A stretch of DNA of 64,000 nucleotides from Sphingomonas adhaesiva (GCF_036946125.1 NZ_JAQIJT010000001.1:434001-498000); one strand, 5' to 3'. Counted from the first letter of the stretch, positions 8,285-16,685 are shown. The notes: generated by a model not told the origin, from the letters alone. Made by a program: numbers and translations.

Positions 8285-9195
8285 CAGCCGAACAGGATCG
8301 CCGACAGTCGCCGGCGCTGCGCCGACACCCAAGGATCCTCCAGCCCGACGACCTCGAACAGCTTCAGCAGCTGCTGCCGGGCCGCGCCCTCGTTCCAGTC
8401 GCGCTCGCCCTGGACGATGGTCAGGAAATGGTCGGCCGCAGCGTCGCGGTCGCCCGCGGCCATGCGCGCGTTTGCCAGGTCGAAGCGCGCCTGCCAGTCC
8501 TGCGGGTTCGCCGCGACGGCGGCCTCCAGCGGGGCGAGATCGTCGACCGCGGGGGCAGAGCGCGCCAGCGCCAGCGCCGATTGCGCGCGCGCGATGTCGG
8601 GCAGCTTCGTCAGTTCCTCGGGCAGGGTCGCGATCAACGCCTCCGCGGCGTCGGGATCGCCGAGCGCGATCAGCGCGCGGATGCGACCCGAGAGCACCGC
8701 GTGATGATCGGGCGCCATCTCCGACAGCTGGTCGAAGATCGACAGCGCACGCTCGGCATCGCCGTCGGCCAGCACCTGTTCCGCCATCGCGATCAGCGGC
8801 TCCAGCTCGGCCTCCTGCGCCTGCGCCTCGCCGGTGACCGGCAGCTGGCGCAGCAGCTGGTCCAGCATGGTGCGCAGCTGTGATTCGGTGCGCGCGGGGG
8901 TCAGGTCGGCGACCAGCTGCCCCTGGAACATCGCATAGACGGTCGGGATCGAGCGGATCTGGAATTGGTTGGCGATGAACTGGTTCTTGTCGGTATCGAC
9001 CTTGGCCAGCACGACGCCCTTGTCGGCGTAATCGGCGGCGACCTTCTCCAAGACCGGCGCCAGCGCCTTGCAGGGGCCGCACCATTCGGCCCAGAAATCG
9101 ATGATGACGAGCCGGGTCATCGACGGTTCGACGACCTCGGCGCGGAAGGTCTGGACGGCTTCCTTCTCCGCCGGTGACATGCCTAGAGTGGCCAA
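8284..9195 (-). CDS. Thioredoxin-TPR protein (CnoX/YbbN-like)
   Basis: A 303-residue protein with an N-terminal thioredoxin fold carrying the intact active site WCGPC (FWAEWCGPCKALAPVLEK, about residues 34-52) and a C-terminal helical half with tetratricopeptide-like repeats (about 140-290). This matches CnoX/YbbN, a chaperedoxin that protects substrates and hands them to chaperones. In E. coli the active site is SXXC; here both cysteines are kept, so redox activity is likely. I chose the TTG at 9195 because AGGAG lies six bases before it; the ATG at 9180 has no such site. First gene of a three-gene operon. Confidence 0.9.
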   Translation of the reverse strand: MATLGMSPAEKEAVQTFRAEVVEPSMTRLVIIDFWAEWCGPCKALAPVLEKVAADYADKGVVLAKVDTDKNQFIANQFQIRSIPTVYAMFQGQLVADLTPARTESQLRTMLDQLLRQLPVTGEAQAQEAELEPLIAMAEQVLADGDAERALSIFDQLSEMAPDHHAVLSGRIRALIALGDPDAAEALIATLPEELTKLPDIARAQSALALARSAPAVDDLAPLEAAVAANPQDWQARFDLANARMAAGDRDAAADHFLTIVQGERDWNEGAARQQLLKLFEVVGLEDPWVSAQRRRLSAILFG

Positions 9196-9233
9196 GGGGC
9201 GCTCCTGCTTGATGGATGCCCCTTATGTGGGAA

Positions 9234-9263
9234 CGGGGCGGGGGATACAAACCCCCCGCCCCG
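9234..9263 (-). terminator. Strong G/C hairpin downstream of the TorF porin gene
   Basis: CGGGGCGGGGG and CCCCCGCCCCG form an 11-base-pair perfect stem around a seven-base loop, just past the porin stop at 9287. The T-run after the stem on the minus strand is short (TT), so it may be a transcript-end hairpin rather than a full intrinsic terminator. Confidence 0.5.
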
Positions 9264-9286
9264 CGGCCGGTTCACGGGTGACGCGA

Positions 9287-10138
9287 TCAGAAGGCGGCGG
9301 TGAGCGAGAAGACCACGCGCGACGCCGCGATCGACCCGCTGCCGTTCTGGCCGCGGCTGAAGCTGGGTTGCAGATAGGCGGACTCGCCGGCGGTGATGTC
9401 GGTATCGACATAGGCGACGCCCAGCGTCAGCGGGGTCGACGGGATCGCGTAATCGGCACCGACCAGCCAGTCCCAATAGACGCCGGTCGGGGCGACGCTG
9501 GTCGCGAACGGCCCCAGGCCGCGGTTGCCGGCGGAATAGCCGATATGCGCCTTCGCGGTGACGCCGGTATCGGGGATGCCGACCGCGCCGTCGCCCCAGA
9601 CGTACAGATTGTCGCCCTTCGCGCCGGGACGGTCGTAGACGCCGTTCGCGGCCGACGTGCCGTTGGCGTACCAGGCGCCCAGCGCCTCCTGCTTGGGGGC
9701 ATAGGCGACGCCCGCGGTCAGGCTGACCGGGCCGGCGGTGCCCGACAGCTTCGCATAAGGCTCGATGAAGTCGGTGTTGTCGAAGCCGCCCGGATACATG
9801 TACCAGGTCGCGCCCACGTCCAGCGTGCCGCCCCCGCCGATCGGCGTCTTGTAGCCGGCGATCAGGTCCAGCTCCATGTTGGCGCCGCCGAAGGTGCCCC
9901 AGCCCGCGAGGTTCGAGCCCCAGGTGCCGACGTAGAAGCCGCTTTCGTGCGCGACGGTGAAGCCGCCCTGGATCGCCGGGTTGCGATCCGACTGCGACAC
10001 GCCGCGGAAGCGATAGTCGTTGACGACCGCGACCGAGCCGGAAACCGTGACGGGCTTGGGCGGGGCCTCTTCCTGCGCGGCGGCGGGAACGGCGATGGCG
10101 GCCAGCAGAGCTGCCGGGATCAGAGATGCGTACTTCAT
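9287..10138 (-). CDS. TorF-family putative outer-membrane porin
   Basis: A 283-residue secreted protein with a clear signal peptide (residues 1-22, cut after AVPAAAQ). The mature part starts with the family pattern SGSVAVVNDYRFRGVSQSDRNPAIQGGF (TorF, TIGR02001) and shows alternating barrel strands and a C-terminal phenylalanine, typical of an outer-membrane beta-barrel. A strong ribosome site AAAGGAGG lies six bases before the ATG. Transported substrate is unknown. It stands alone downstream of the SulP transporter gene, separated by 155 bases that hold its own upstream region. Confidence 0.9.
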   Translation of the reverse strand: MKYASLIPAALLAAIAVPAAAQEEAPPKPVTVSGSVAVVNDYRFRGVSQSDRNPAIQGGFTVAHESGFYVGTWGSNLAGWGTFGGANMELDLIAGYKTPIGGGGTLDVGATWYMYPGGFDNTDFIEPYAKLSGTAGPVSLTAGVAYAPKQEALGAWYANGTSAANGVYDRPGAKGDNLYVWGDGAVGIPDTGVTAKAHIGYSAGNRGLGPFATSVAPTGVYWDWLVGADYAIPSTPLTLGVAYVDTDITAGESAYLQPSFSRGQNGSGSIAASRVVFSLTAAF

Positions 10139-10294
10139 GGAACCTCCTTTGGATGAGAGGCTCCTCCTGCGTGTGGTCGGCGGTCGCTCTCTCCCGCTGG
10201 GGGATGGCGACCGCTCGTCCGCACATCATTGGGTTATTCCGGCTTCGCTGCCGTATTATGTCTGTTTCGTGTCAAAAGATGTCGCTGCACCTGC

Positions 10295-11857
10295 TCAGTG
10301 GCTTCCCGCCGCAAGTGTGGCGATCCGGCCACGCGCGCCGGTGATCTCGACCCGCGTACCCGATGCGCGGCGCCGCTGGAACCAGTCGCGCAGCATCTCC
10401 GCGCTGGTGTGATCCACCGCATCGAGTCGCGAGGCGTCGATGCGGACATGGGTGCCGGCGGGGACGCGGTCCAGCGTCTCCGACAGCTTGGGCAGCGTGA
10501 CGAAGGTCGCGGTGCCGTCGAGCGTGATCGCGTGCGCGTCGCCCTCGCTCGCCTCGAACACCTTCAGCCGCAGCCGGCGCAGGTGCGGAACCAGCTCCAG
10601 CATGGTGAGGCCGATGCCGACCAGCACGCCGGTCAGCAGGTCGGTCGCGACCACCATGACGAGCGTCGCGGCCCAGATCGCGACCGGCAGCACGCCATAG
10701 TCGCGGAACAGGTGCGTCGCATGCTTCACGCTGACGAGGCGGAAGCCGGTGACGACCAGGATCGCGCCCAGCGCCGCCATCGGGATCGCGGTCAGCACGA
10801 ACGGCAGCGCCGCGACGAAGCCGAGGATCCAGACGCCGTGGAGGATGGCGGACAGGCGCGTGACCGCCCCCGCCTGCACGTTGGCGGAGGAGCGGACGAT
10901 CACGCCGGTCATCGGCAGCGCGCCCGCGAAGCCGCACAGCAGATTGCCGACGCCCTGCGCGCGCAGCTCCTTGTTATAGTCGGTGCGGACCCCGGCGTGC
11001 ATCTTGTCGACCGCAGCGGCCGACAGCAGCGTTTCCGCCGAGGCGATGAACGCGATCGCGACGCCCGCGGCGATGACGGAGGGGTCGAGCAGCCGCATGA
11101 AGGCGTTGCCGGTCGGCGGCGTGATCGCGCCGACGATCGAATCGGGGACCTGTACGCGCGCGACCTCGACCCCCAGGATCAGCGACAGGATCGTCCCCGC
11201 GACCACGCCGACCAGCGCGCCGGGCAGCAGCTTCATCGAGGCCGGGCGCAGCTTCTCCCATCCCAGCATCGCCGCGATCGTGGCGAGCGCGATCGCGAAC
11301 GCGAACTCGGTCGCGCGCAGGTCGGACGACAGCCCGAGCAGGCGGCTGGGCGCGGCGGCCAGGTTCTGCAACCCGCTGGGCAGCGGGCGGTGGTCGAACA
11401 GGACGTGGAACTGGCCCACGACGATCAGCACGCCGATGCCCGCGAGCATGCCGTGCACCACCGCGGGCGAGATCGCCTTGAACCAGCCGCCCAGCCGGAA
11501 CACGCCGGCCGCGACCTGTACCGCGCCGGCGAGCACGAGGATCGGGCCGAGCGCGCTCAGTCCCTGGTCGCGCACCAGCTCGTAGACGATGACCGCGAGG
11601 CCCGCGGCGGGGCCGCTGACCTGCAACGGCGAGCCCGCCAGCGCCCCGACGATGATGCCGCCGATGATGCCGGTGATGAGCCCCTTCTCCGCGGGCACGC
11701 CGGAGGCGATCGCGATCCCCATGCAGAGCGGCATGGCGACGAGGAAGACGACGATCGATGCGGTGATGTCGCGCCCCAGGAACTGGAGGCGGGGGATCGA
11801 TACGCCCGGCCGATCGGCCGGTGCGAGCGGTAGCGGTTCGGCAGCGGCGGCGGTCAC
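10295..11857 (-). CDS. SulP-family inorganic anion transporter with STAS domain
   Basis: Inner-membrane transporter of the SLC26A/SulP family (sulfate, bicarbonate or other anions; substrate not readable from sequence). The 520-residue protein has 12-14 hydrophobic helices from about residue 25 to 405, with the family signatures FLVAMPLCMGIAIASG and GLVTGIIGG-like turns near the N terminus, and a C-terminal STAS domain (about 420-520). The GTG at 11857 is chosen because AGGAG lies eight bases upstream; the open frame extends a further 40 codons with no family similarity. The N-terminal leader is Ala/Pro rich. Confidence 0.9.
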   Translation of the reverse strand: MTAAAAEPLPLAPADRPGVSIPRLQFLGRDITASIVVFLVAMPLCMGIAIASGVPAEKGLITGIIGGIIVGALAGSPLQVSGPAAGLAVIVYELVRDQGLSALGPILVLAGAVQVAAGVFRLGGWFKAISPAVVHGMLAGIGVLIVVGQFHVLFDHRPLPSGLQNLAAAPSRLLGLSSDLRATEFAFAIALATIAAMLGWEKLRPASMKLLPGALVGVVAGTILSLILGVEVARVQVPDSIVGAITPPTGNAFMRLLDPSVIAAGVAIAFIASAETLLSAAAVDKMHAGVRTDYNKELRAQGVGNLLCGFAGALPMTGVIVRSSANVQAGAVTRLSAILHGVWILGFVAALPFVLTAIPMAALGAILVVTGFRLVSVKHATHLFRDYGVLPVAIWAATLVMVVATDLLTGVLVGIGLTMLELVPHLRRLRLKVFEASEGDAHAITLDGTATFVTLPKLSETLDRVPAGTHVRIDASRLDAVDHTSAEMLRDWFQRRRASGTRVEITGARGRIATLAAGSH

Positions 11858-11971
11858 GGGCAAGACTCCTGCGAGCAATCTTCCGGCAGTAGGACTCGCC
11901 GATTGCTGTGTCCGCGCAGGTTTGTGTTGTTTCGTTGCTTGGGGACGGCGGCGGCCGCCCCACCCTCCCGA

Positions 11972-12005
11972 CGTCACACCGGGTCAGGCCCGGGGCGACG
12001 ACGAC
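11972..12005. repeat. Family A half-repeat at the 3' end of the sensor kinase gene
   Basis: ACACCGGGTCAGGCCCGGGGCGACGACGA matches the right half of the family A repeat (compare CGGGTCAAGCCCGGGGTGACGA at 2424, 19870 and 25173). It overlaps the end of the kinase gene, so the last residues and stop are repeat-derived (see findings). Confidence 0.7.
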
Positions 12006-13345
12006 ACGTGCTGGACCCGCCCCGTGTGCGGCAGCACGATCTGCGCGCACAGACCGCCCTCGCGCCGGTTGGCGAGCGTCAGCGTGCCGCCCTCGGTCGC
12101 GACCGCCAGCTGGACGATCGGCAGCCCCAGCCCGAACCCCACCGTATCGCGCCCGCGCGCCGGGTCGAGCCGCACGAAGGGTTCGAGCACATGCTCCAGC
12201 TCGTCGTCGGGGATGCCGGGGCCGTCGTCCTCCACGCGGATGGTGAGCGTCTCGCCGCCGGGGATCAGCGTGATCGTCACGCGCTCGCCGTAATGAAGCG
12301 CGTTGTCGACCAGGTTCATCAGCGCGCGCTTGAAGCCGATGCGGCGGACGCGCCACTCGCAATGGTCCGGCCCGACATAGGCCGCGTCGCGCCCGCGGTC
12401 CTGCGCATCGTCGGCCAGCGTCGCGCACATCACCGCCAGATCGACCGACGTCGGGCGCTCCGGATCGGCGTCGCCGCCCAGGAAGGCGAGCAGCGACGTA
12501 ATCATCGCCTCCATCTCCTCGACATCGTGGACGATCGCATCCCGCGTCTCGTCCGCGTCGAGCGCCTCGATACGCAAGTGGAGCCGCGCGAGCGGGGTGC
12601 GCAGGTCGTGACCGACCGCCGCCAGCGCCTGCGTGCGCCCCGCGATCAGCGCCTGGATGCGGTCCTGCATGCGGTTGAACGCGGTGACGACGCGGCGCAC
12701 CTCGCCGGGGCCATCCTCCTCGACCGGGACGACCGCACCCCCCATCCCACCGCGACCCACCTGCTCGGCGGCGACCGCGAGCCGGCGCAGCGGCAGGAAG
12801 GCGCGCCGCAGCAGCACGCCGCCCAGCACCATCAGCGCGATCGCGGGGATCAGCGCCAGCGCGATCCGCTCGAACGCCAGGTTGATGTTCGCCACCGGCT
12901 CCAGCGTGCGGAAGTACAGCCAGCTGCCGTCCGCCAGCCGCAGCCCGCCCGCCACGACCGAGCTGCGCCCCGGCGATTGCAGCCGCACGCGCAGGTCAGA
13001 GCCCTTGAGCGACGGCTCCCATTCGACGATCTGGCGTCGCATCTCGTTCAGCGAGGGCGAGATGCGCGGCGGCTCGGGCAGCGCCATGCTCCATTGCAGC
13101 GCATAGCGATCGGTGGTCAGCTCGGCCGCCATCGCCGGACGCTGCGCCGGCGCGCGCTCGTTCATCAGGCGGCGGCTGATGACCAGATGCTCGGCCAGCC
13201 GGTGCGCCTCGTCGTCGCGGACGGCGAAGCTGCTGGCGCGCTCGTAGAGAAGCGTGCTGGTGCCGAATTCGATCAGCAGCGTCAGCAGCAGGATCGCGAC
13301 GACCTGTCCCAGCAGGCCGATCGCGGGACGCCTGAAACGGGTCAA
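11984..13345 (-). CDS. Two-component sensor histidine kinase (EnvZ/RstB type)
   Basis: Inner-membrane sensor of 453 residues: TM1 about 10-30, a periplasmic domain about 31-155, TM2 about 160-180, HAMP about 181-235, then the dimerisation helix with phosphorylated H246 in VGHDLRTPLARL, the N box ALMNLVDNALHYG, G1 VEDDGPGIPDDEL and G2 GLGLPIVQ. All catalytic motifs are intact. The TTG at 13345 overlaps the regulator stop (TTGA), so kinase follows regulator in one transcript. The signal is unknown. Its last residues, SSSPRA, are encoded by a dispersed repeat. Confidence 0.92.
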   Translation of the reverse strand: MTRFRRPAIGLLGQVVAILLLTLLIEFGTSTLLYERASSFAVRDDEAHRLAEHLVISRRLMNERAPAQRPAMAAELTTDRYALQWSMALPEPPRISPSLNEMRRQIVEWEPSLKGSDLRVRLQSPGRSSVVAGGLRLADGSWLYFRTLEPVANINLAFERIALALIPAIALMVLGGVLLRRAFLPLRRLAVAAEQVGRGGMGGAVVPVEEDGPGEVRRVVTAFNRMQDRIQALIAGRTQALAAVGHDLRTPLARLHLRIEALDADETRDAIVHDVEEMEAMITSLLAFLGGDADPERPTSVDLAVMCATLADDAQDRGRDAAYVGPDHCEWRVRRIGFKRALMNLVDNALHYGERVTITLIPGGETLTIRVEDDGPGIPDDELEHVLEPFVRLDPARGRDTVGFGLGLPIVQLAVATEGGTLTLANRREGGLCAQIVLPHTGRVQHVSSSPRA

Positions 13346-14052
13346 ACGCGCTCCACCGGGGCGTTGAGCATATAGCCGACGCCGCGCACCGTGACGATCG
13401 GCGCCGGCGCGCCCGCGCTCCCCAGCTTGCGACGCAGCCGGCTGATGAGCACGTCGATCGAGCGGTCGGAGCTGTCGCCCAGGCGCGTGCGCGACAGCTC
13501 GATCAACCGCTCGCGCGCGATGACGCGCTGCGCATGGTCGGCCAGCACCACCAGCAGGTCGAACTCCGCCCCCGTCAGGTCGACGATCGCGCCGGTGGGC
13601 GACGCCAGCTCGCGCCGCGGCAGGTTCACGGTCCAGCCGTCGAAGGTGAGCATCCCCTGGTCGCCCGCGCCCGCGCGGCGATCGAGCGCGGGGCGGCGCA
13701 GCACCGCGCGCACCCGCGCCACCAGCTCGCGCGTGCCGAACGGCTTGGCGATATAATCGTCCGCGCCCAGCTCCAGCCCGACGACGCGGTCGGTCTCGCT
13801 GGCGCGCGCCGACATGAAGATGATCGGCACGTCGCTCTTCTGCCGCAGCGACCGGCACAGGTCGATCCCGCTGGTGCCGGGCAGCATGATGTCGAGCAGG
13901 ACGAGATCGACCGGCCCCGAATCGAGCGCCAGCCACATTTCCGGCGCGGCGGAGGCGGGGCGGACGGTGAAGCCGTTCTCCTGCAGCGCGCGCGCGGTCA
14001 ACATGCGGAGCGAGGGATCGTCCTCGACGAGCAGGATCGTAGGGGCGGTCAT
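13342..14052 (-). CDS. OmpR-family response regulator
   Basis: A 236-residue DNA-binding regulator paired with the kinase that follows it. The receiver domain (about 1-120) has the acidic pocket E10-D11-D12, phosphoacceptor D54 in VLLDIMLPG and the conserved lysine in DYIAKPFG. A winged-helix OmpR domain (about 135-230) ends in RGVGYML. The open frame continues upstream, but MTAPTILLVEDD is the normal N terminus, so the ATG at 14052 is chosen. A 16-base near-palindrome lies about 22 bases upstream and could be an operator. Confidence 0.94.
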   Translation of the reverse strand: MTAPTILLVEDDPSLRMLTARALQENGFTVRPASAAPEMWLALDSGPVDLVLLDIMLPGTSGIDLCRSLRQKSDVPIIFMSARASETDRVVGLELGADDYIAKPFGTRELVARVRAVLRRPALDRRAGAGDQGMLTFDGWTVNLPRRELASPTGAIVDLTGAEFDLLVVLADHAQRVIARERLIELSRTRLGDSSDRSIDVLISRLRRKLGSAGAPAPIVTVRGVGYMLNAPVERV

Positions 14053-14073
14053 GGCGATGGAGGTAGAGTCGCC

Positions 14074-14089
14074 GTTGATCCGGGTCAAC
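14074..14089. promoter_or_regulatory. Palindrome upstream of the response regulator, possible operator
   Basis: GTTGATCCGGGTCAAC is palindromic apart from one position on each arm. It lies 22 bases before the regulator start, where autoregulation sites of OmpR-type systems often sit. Only one copy is seen, while OmpR-type boxes are usually direct repeats, so the assignment is weak. Confidence 0.3.
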
Positions 14090-14136
14090 GTGGGGCGGCG
14101 CGCCAGAAAAAACGTGTCACACGGGGCAAAGGGGGG

Positions 14137-14165
14137 TTGCGGGGGTCCGGACACGCTGCTAGTGG
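14137..14165 (+). promoter_or_regulatory. Possible promoter of tRNA-Gly
   Basis: TTGCGG at 14137-14142 and TAGTGG at 14160-14165 are 17 bases apart and lie about 50 bases before the tRNA gene. The -35 element resembles the TTGCAA seen before rpmF. The match to the -10 consensus is weak. Confidence 0.3.
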
Positions 14166-14217
14166 CCGCGCCTCACCCAGCCGGTCCCTCGAAAGAGGCA
14201 CCGACTTCGGCGCCAGA

Positions 14218-14292
14218 GCGGGCGTAGCTCAGGGGTAGAGCACAACCTTGCCAAGGTTGGGGTCGAGGGTTCGAATCCCTTCGCCCGCTCCA
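14218..14292 (+). tRNA. tRNA-Gly (anticodon GCC)
   Basis: A 75-base tRNA with encoded CCA. The acceptor stem pairs GCGGGCG (14218-14224) with CGCCCGC (14282-14288), the D arm is GCTCAGGGGTAGAGC, and the anticodon stem CAACC/GGTTG encloses the loop TTGCCAA with anticodon GCC, reading GGC codons. The T arm is GAGGGTTCGAATCCCTT. The discriminator base is T. Confidence 0.97.
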
Positions 14293-14300
14293 GCGGTCTC

Positions 14301-14325
14301 GCTGAAATAGCGAGGCTATTTCAGC
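14301..14325 (+). terminator. Perfect hairpin just after tRNA-Gly
   Basis: GCTGAAATAGC and GCTATTTCAGC form an 11-base-pair stem with a three-base loop, starting nine bases after the tRNA. Its A+T-rich stem differs from the surrounding repeats. Only two T residues follow, so it may be a processing or stability hairpin, or a weak terminator. Confidence 0.45.
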
Positions 14326-14394
14326 TTCCCGGAGACAGCACGGCCGGCGGTGCGCAAGCACCGTCCGACGACGCGGCTTTGCCGCGGCGGGCAC

Positions 14395-14535
14395 CTGCCC
14401 GCCGAGCGCCCGCGCTTCCCGACTGAACCCGGCCTCCGCGGGACCTTTGCAAAAGGCTTCCCCGTGCTCGTGGGCTCGGTGCTGTTGCGCCCTTCGGCAA
14501 AGGTCCCGCCTCAGCCGGGGAACAAGCGCGTGACA
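14395..14535. repeat. Family B repeat between tRNA-Gly and the DUF72 gene
   Basis: Contains CGGGACCTTTGCAAAAGGC (about 14438-14456) and GGCTCGGTGCTGTTGCGCCC followed by GGCAAAGGTCCCGCC. The same words occur at 46384-46408 and 46501-46540, showing a dispersed inverted repeat. No gene is visible in it. Confidence 0.7.
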
Positions 14536-14566
14536 GGCGCGGTGGGTGCGTCCACCATCCGCTCCC

Positions 14567-15361
14567 ATGACACCCCCCATCCGAATCGGCATCGGCGGCT
14601 GGACCTACGAGCCGTGGCGCGGCACCTTCTATCCGGACAAGCTGCCCGCCAGGCGCGAGCTGGAGCATGCCAGCCGCGCCGTTACCGCGATCGAGGTGAA
14701 CGGCACCTTCTACTCCTCGTTCAAGCCGGCGACCTTCGCCACCTGGCGCGACACCGCGCCGGACGGCTTCGTCTTTGCGTTGAAGGCGTCGCGCTATTGC
14801 GTGTCGCGCAAGGTGCTGGGCGAGGCGGGGGAGTCGGTGCAGCGCTTCGTCGGGCAGGGGATCGTCGAGCTGGGCGACAAGCTGGGCCCGATCCTGTGGC
14901 AGCTGCCCGCGACGAAGAAGTTCGACGCCGGGGAGATCGCGGCGTTCCTCGCCCTGTTGCCGGCGACGCAGGACGGCGTCGCGCTGCGCCACGCGATCCA
15001 GGTGCGGCACGAAACCTTTGCGGTGCCCGGGTTCGTTGCGCTGTGCCGCGCGGCGGGGGTGGCGATCGTCCATGGCGATGCGGCGGACTATCCCGCGCTG
15101 GCGGATGTGTCGGGCGACCTGGTCTATGCGCGGCTGGAGAAGGCGCGCGAGGACGTGGAGACCGGCTACGACGCGGGCGAGCTGGACCGCTGGGCCGACG
15201 TCGCGCGTGGCTGGGCGGCGGGGAAGTCGCCCGCGGGGCTGCCCTATGCCGCCGAGCCGGCGCCGGTGCGCCCGCGCGATGTGTTCGTCTTCTTCATCAA
15301 CGGCGCGAAGGTGCGCGCACCGCACGGCGCGATGGCGCTGATCGAGCGGGTGGGGCGGTAG
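14567..15361 (+). CDS. DUF72-family protein
   Basis: A 264-residue protein of the DUF72 (YecE-like) family, a TIM-barrel-like fold of unknown activity. The signature begins IRIGIGGWTYEPWRGTFYP, followed by NGTFYSSFKPATFATWRDTAPDGF and ALKASRY. The C-terminal part has YVFFINGAK-like DVFVFFINGAKVRAP. The ATG at 14567 matches the family N terminus; an upstream in-frame ATG at 14546 adds only seven residues. It is monocistronic after the repeat region. Confidence 0.9.
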   Translation: MTPPIRIGIGGWTYEPWRGTFYPDKLPARRELEHASRAVTAIEVNGTFYSSFKPATFATWRDTAPDGFVFALKASRYCVSRKVLGEAGESVQRFVGQGIVELGDKLGPILWQLPATKKFDAGEIAAFLALLPATQDGVALRHAIQVRHETFAVPGFVALCRAAGVAIVHGDAADYPALADVSGDLVYARLEKAREDVETGYDAGELDRWADVARGWAAGKSPAGLPYAAEPAPVRPRDVFVFFINGAKVRAPHGAMALIERVGR

Positions 15362-15417
15362 CGGCACCCAAATTTTTGAGGGTAGCTGATCGGGCGGGCG
15401 CGACGTAGCGCGTGGTG

Positions 15418-16191
15418 ATGCGTACCGATGCGAACGATGAAGCGTGGGGCCTGTCCGACAAGGAAAAGGACACGTTGCGCCTGATCGTCCGCGGGCATGA
15501 TGCCAAATCGATCGCGCGCACGCTCGACCTGTCGGTCCATACGGTCAACGAGCGGTTGCGCATGGCGCGCAGGAAGATGTCCGTCTCCAGCAGCAGGGAA
15601 GCGGCGCGACTGCTGCACGACAGCGAGGGCGGCCGGGCGCTCGTCCCCCAATCCCTTGGGGACGAGCGAATCGGGGAGGCACGCATGCCCCGGTCGACGG
15701 ACGATGATGGCGCGCCGGTCGACGGCGCCGGACGGGGGGATCGCCGCCGTCCGTTCCTCATCGGAGTGACCCTCATGACGATCTTCCTCGCTGCCCTGGC
15801 GCTGGTGGCGCTGCCCCCCGCCGCACCCGACCCGGCCGTCCGGACCGCGGCCGTCGCGACCGATCCTGCGGCGGAGCAGGCGGCGCGCGCGTGGCTGGAG
15901 ACGAACGATCAGGGTCGCTGGGCGGACAGCTATGCCGCGACCGGCAGCGCGTTTCGCAAGCTCAACACGGTCCGGCAATGGACCATTGTGTCGCAGCGCG
16001 TGCGACAGCCGCTGGGCGCGACGATCTCGCGTCGTCTGGTCAATGCGCAGGATTTGCCGGCGCCACCCGACGGCTATCGCGTCCTGACCTTCCGCACGCG
16101 CTTCGCGAACAAAGAGAAGGACATGGTCGAAACCGTCACGCTGGAGCGCGAGGGCGGCGCGTGGCGCCCGGTCGGCGTCACGGTCGAATGA
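15418..16191 (+). CDS. Membrane-anchored LuxR-type HTH regulator with DUF4019 domain
   Basis: A 257-residue protein of three parts. Residues about 10-65 form a LuxR/GerE helix-turn-helix: LSDKEKDTLRLIVRGHDAKSIARTLDLSVHTVNERLR. After a charged linker, one transmembrane helix (about 112-135) is followed by a DUF4019 domain (about 145-257; AARAWLETNDQGRWADSYAATG), which should face the periplasm. This is a one-component design like ToxR, with a DNA-binding head inside and a sensor outside; signal and targets are unknown. In-frame GTG codons at 15412 and 15415 are alternative starts. Confidence 0.85.
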   Translation: MRTDANDEAWGLSDKEKDTLRLIVRGHDAKSIARTLDLSVHTVNERLRMARRKMSVSSSREAARLLHDSEGGRALVPQSLGDERIGEARMPRSTDDDGAPVDGAGRGDRRRPFLIGVTLMTIFLAALALVALPPAAPDPAVRTAAVATDPAAEQAARAWLETNDQGRWADSYAATGSAFRKLNTVRQWTIVSQRVRQPLGATISRRLVNAQDLPAPPDGYRVLTFRTRFANKEKDMVETVTLEREGGAWRPVGVTVE

Positions 16192-16221
16192 CGGTGGCGG
16201 TCGTCCGCGGGCGACGGACGC

Positions 16222-16237
16222 GGGGGGGGGGGGGGGG
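16222..16237. repeat. 16-base poly-G tract
   Basis: Sixteen consecutive G residues lie between the convergent HTH-DUF4019 gene and ribH, followed by CGGGG. Such runs slip during replication and are error-prone in sequencing, so the length may vary or be misread. It lies outside both reading frames. Confidence 0.9.
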
Positions 16238-16265
16238 CGGGGAGCCATCGGCCCGCCGCCCCCTC

Positions 16266-16685
16266 TCACCCCAGCCGCTCGCGCAGGTCCAGCATCGCCA
16301 GCGCGGCGCGTGCCGCGCCGCCGCCCTTGTCGAGCTGCGCGGGGTCGGCGCGCGCGATCGCCTGCGCCTCGTTCTCGGTCGTCAGGATGCCGTTGCCGAT
16401 GGCGAGGCCGTCGAGCGTCAGCGCCATGATGCCGCGCGCGCTTTCGTTCGCCACGATCTCGAAATGATAGGTTTCGCCGCGGATGACGACGCCGAGTGCC
16501 ACGAAGGCGTCGTAGCGCTCGCTGTCCGCCGCCAGCGCGATCGCGCCGGGCACCTCCAGCGCGCCGGGGACGGTCAGCACCTCGCAGCTGTGGCTCGCGC
16601 CCTCGATCGCGGCCCTGGCGCCTGCGACCAGCATGTCGTTGAGGTGGTCGTAGAAGCGCGCTTCCACGATCAGGACGTTCGCCAT
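16266..16685 (-). CDS. ribH: 6,7-dimethyl-8-ribityllumazine synthase
   Basis: Condenses 3,4-dihydroxybutanone 4-phosphate with 5-amino-6-ribitylaminouracil, the penultimate riboflavin step. The 139-residue protein shows VEARFYDHLNDML, VPGALEVPGAIALA, ALGVVIRGETYHFEIVANES and GNGILTTENEAQA, which form the active site at subunit interfaces; the conserved His is in the TYHFE motif. The ATG at 16685 overlaps the ribB stop (ATGA). Last gene of the ribD-ribE-ribB-ribH operon. Confidence 0.96.
   Translation of the reverse strand: MANVLIVEARFYDHLNDMLVAGARAAIEGASHSCEVLTVPGALEVPGAIALAADSERYDAFVALGVVIRGETYHFEIVANESARGIMALTLDGLAIGNGILTTENEAQAIARADPAQLDKGGGAARAALAMLDLRERLG

Noticed and set aside
14173..14592. 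Minus-strand open frame across tRNA-Gly with RDSNPRPQPWQGCALPLSY
   Set aside because: This peptide is the well-known false translation of the antisense of tRNA-Gly; the tRNA explains the sequence.
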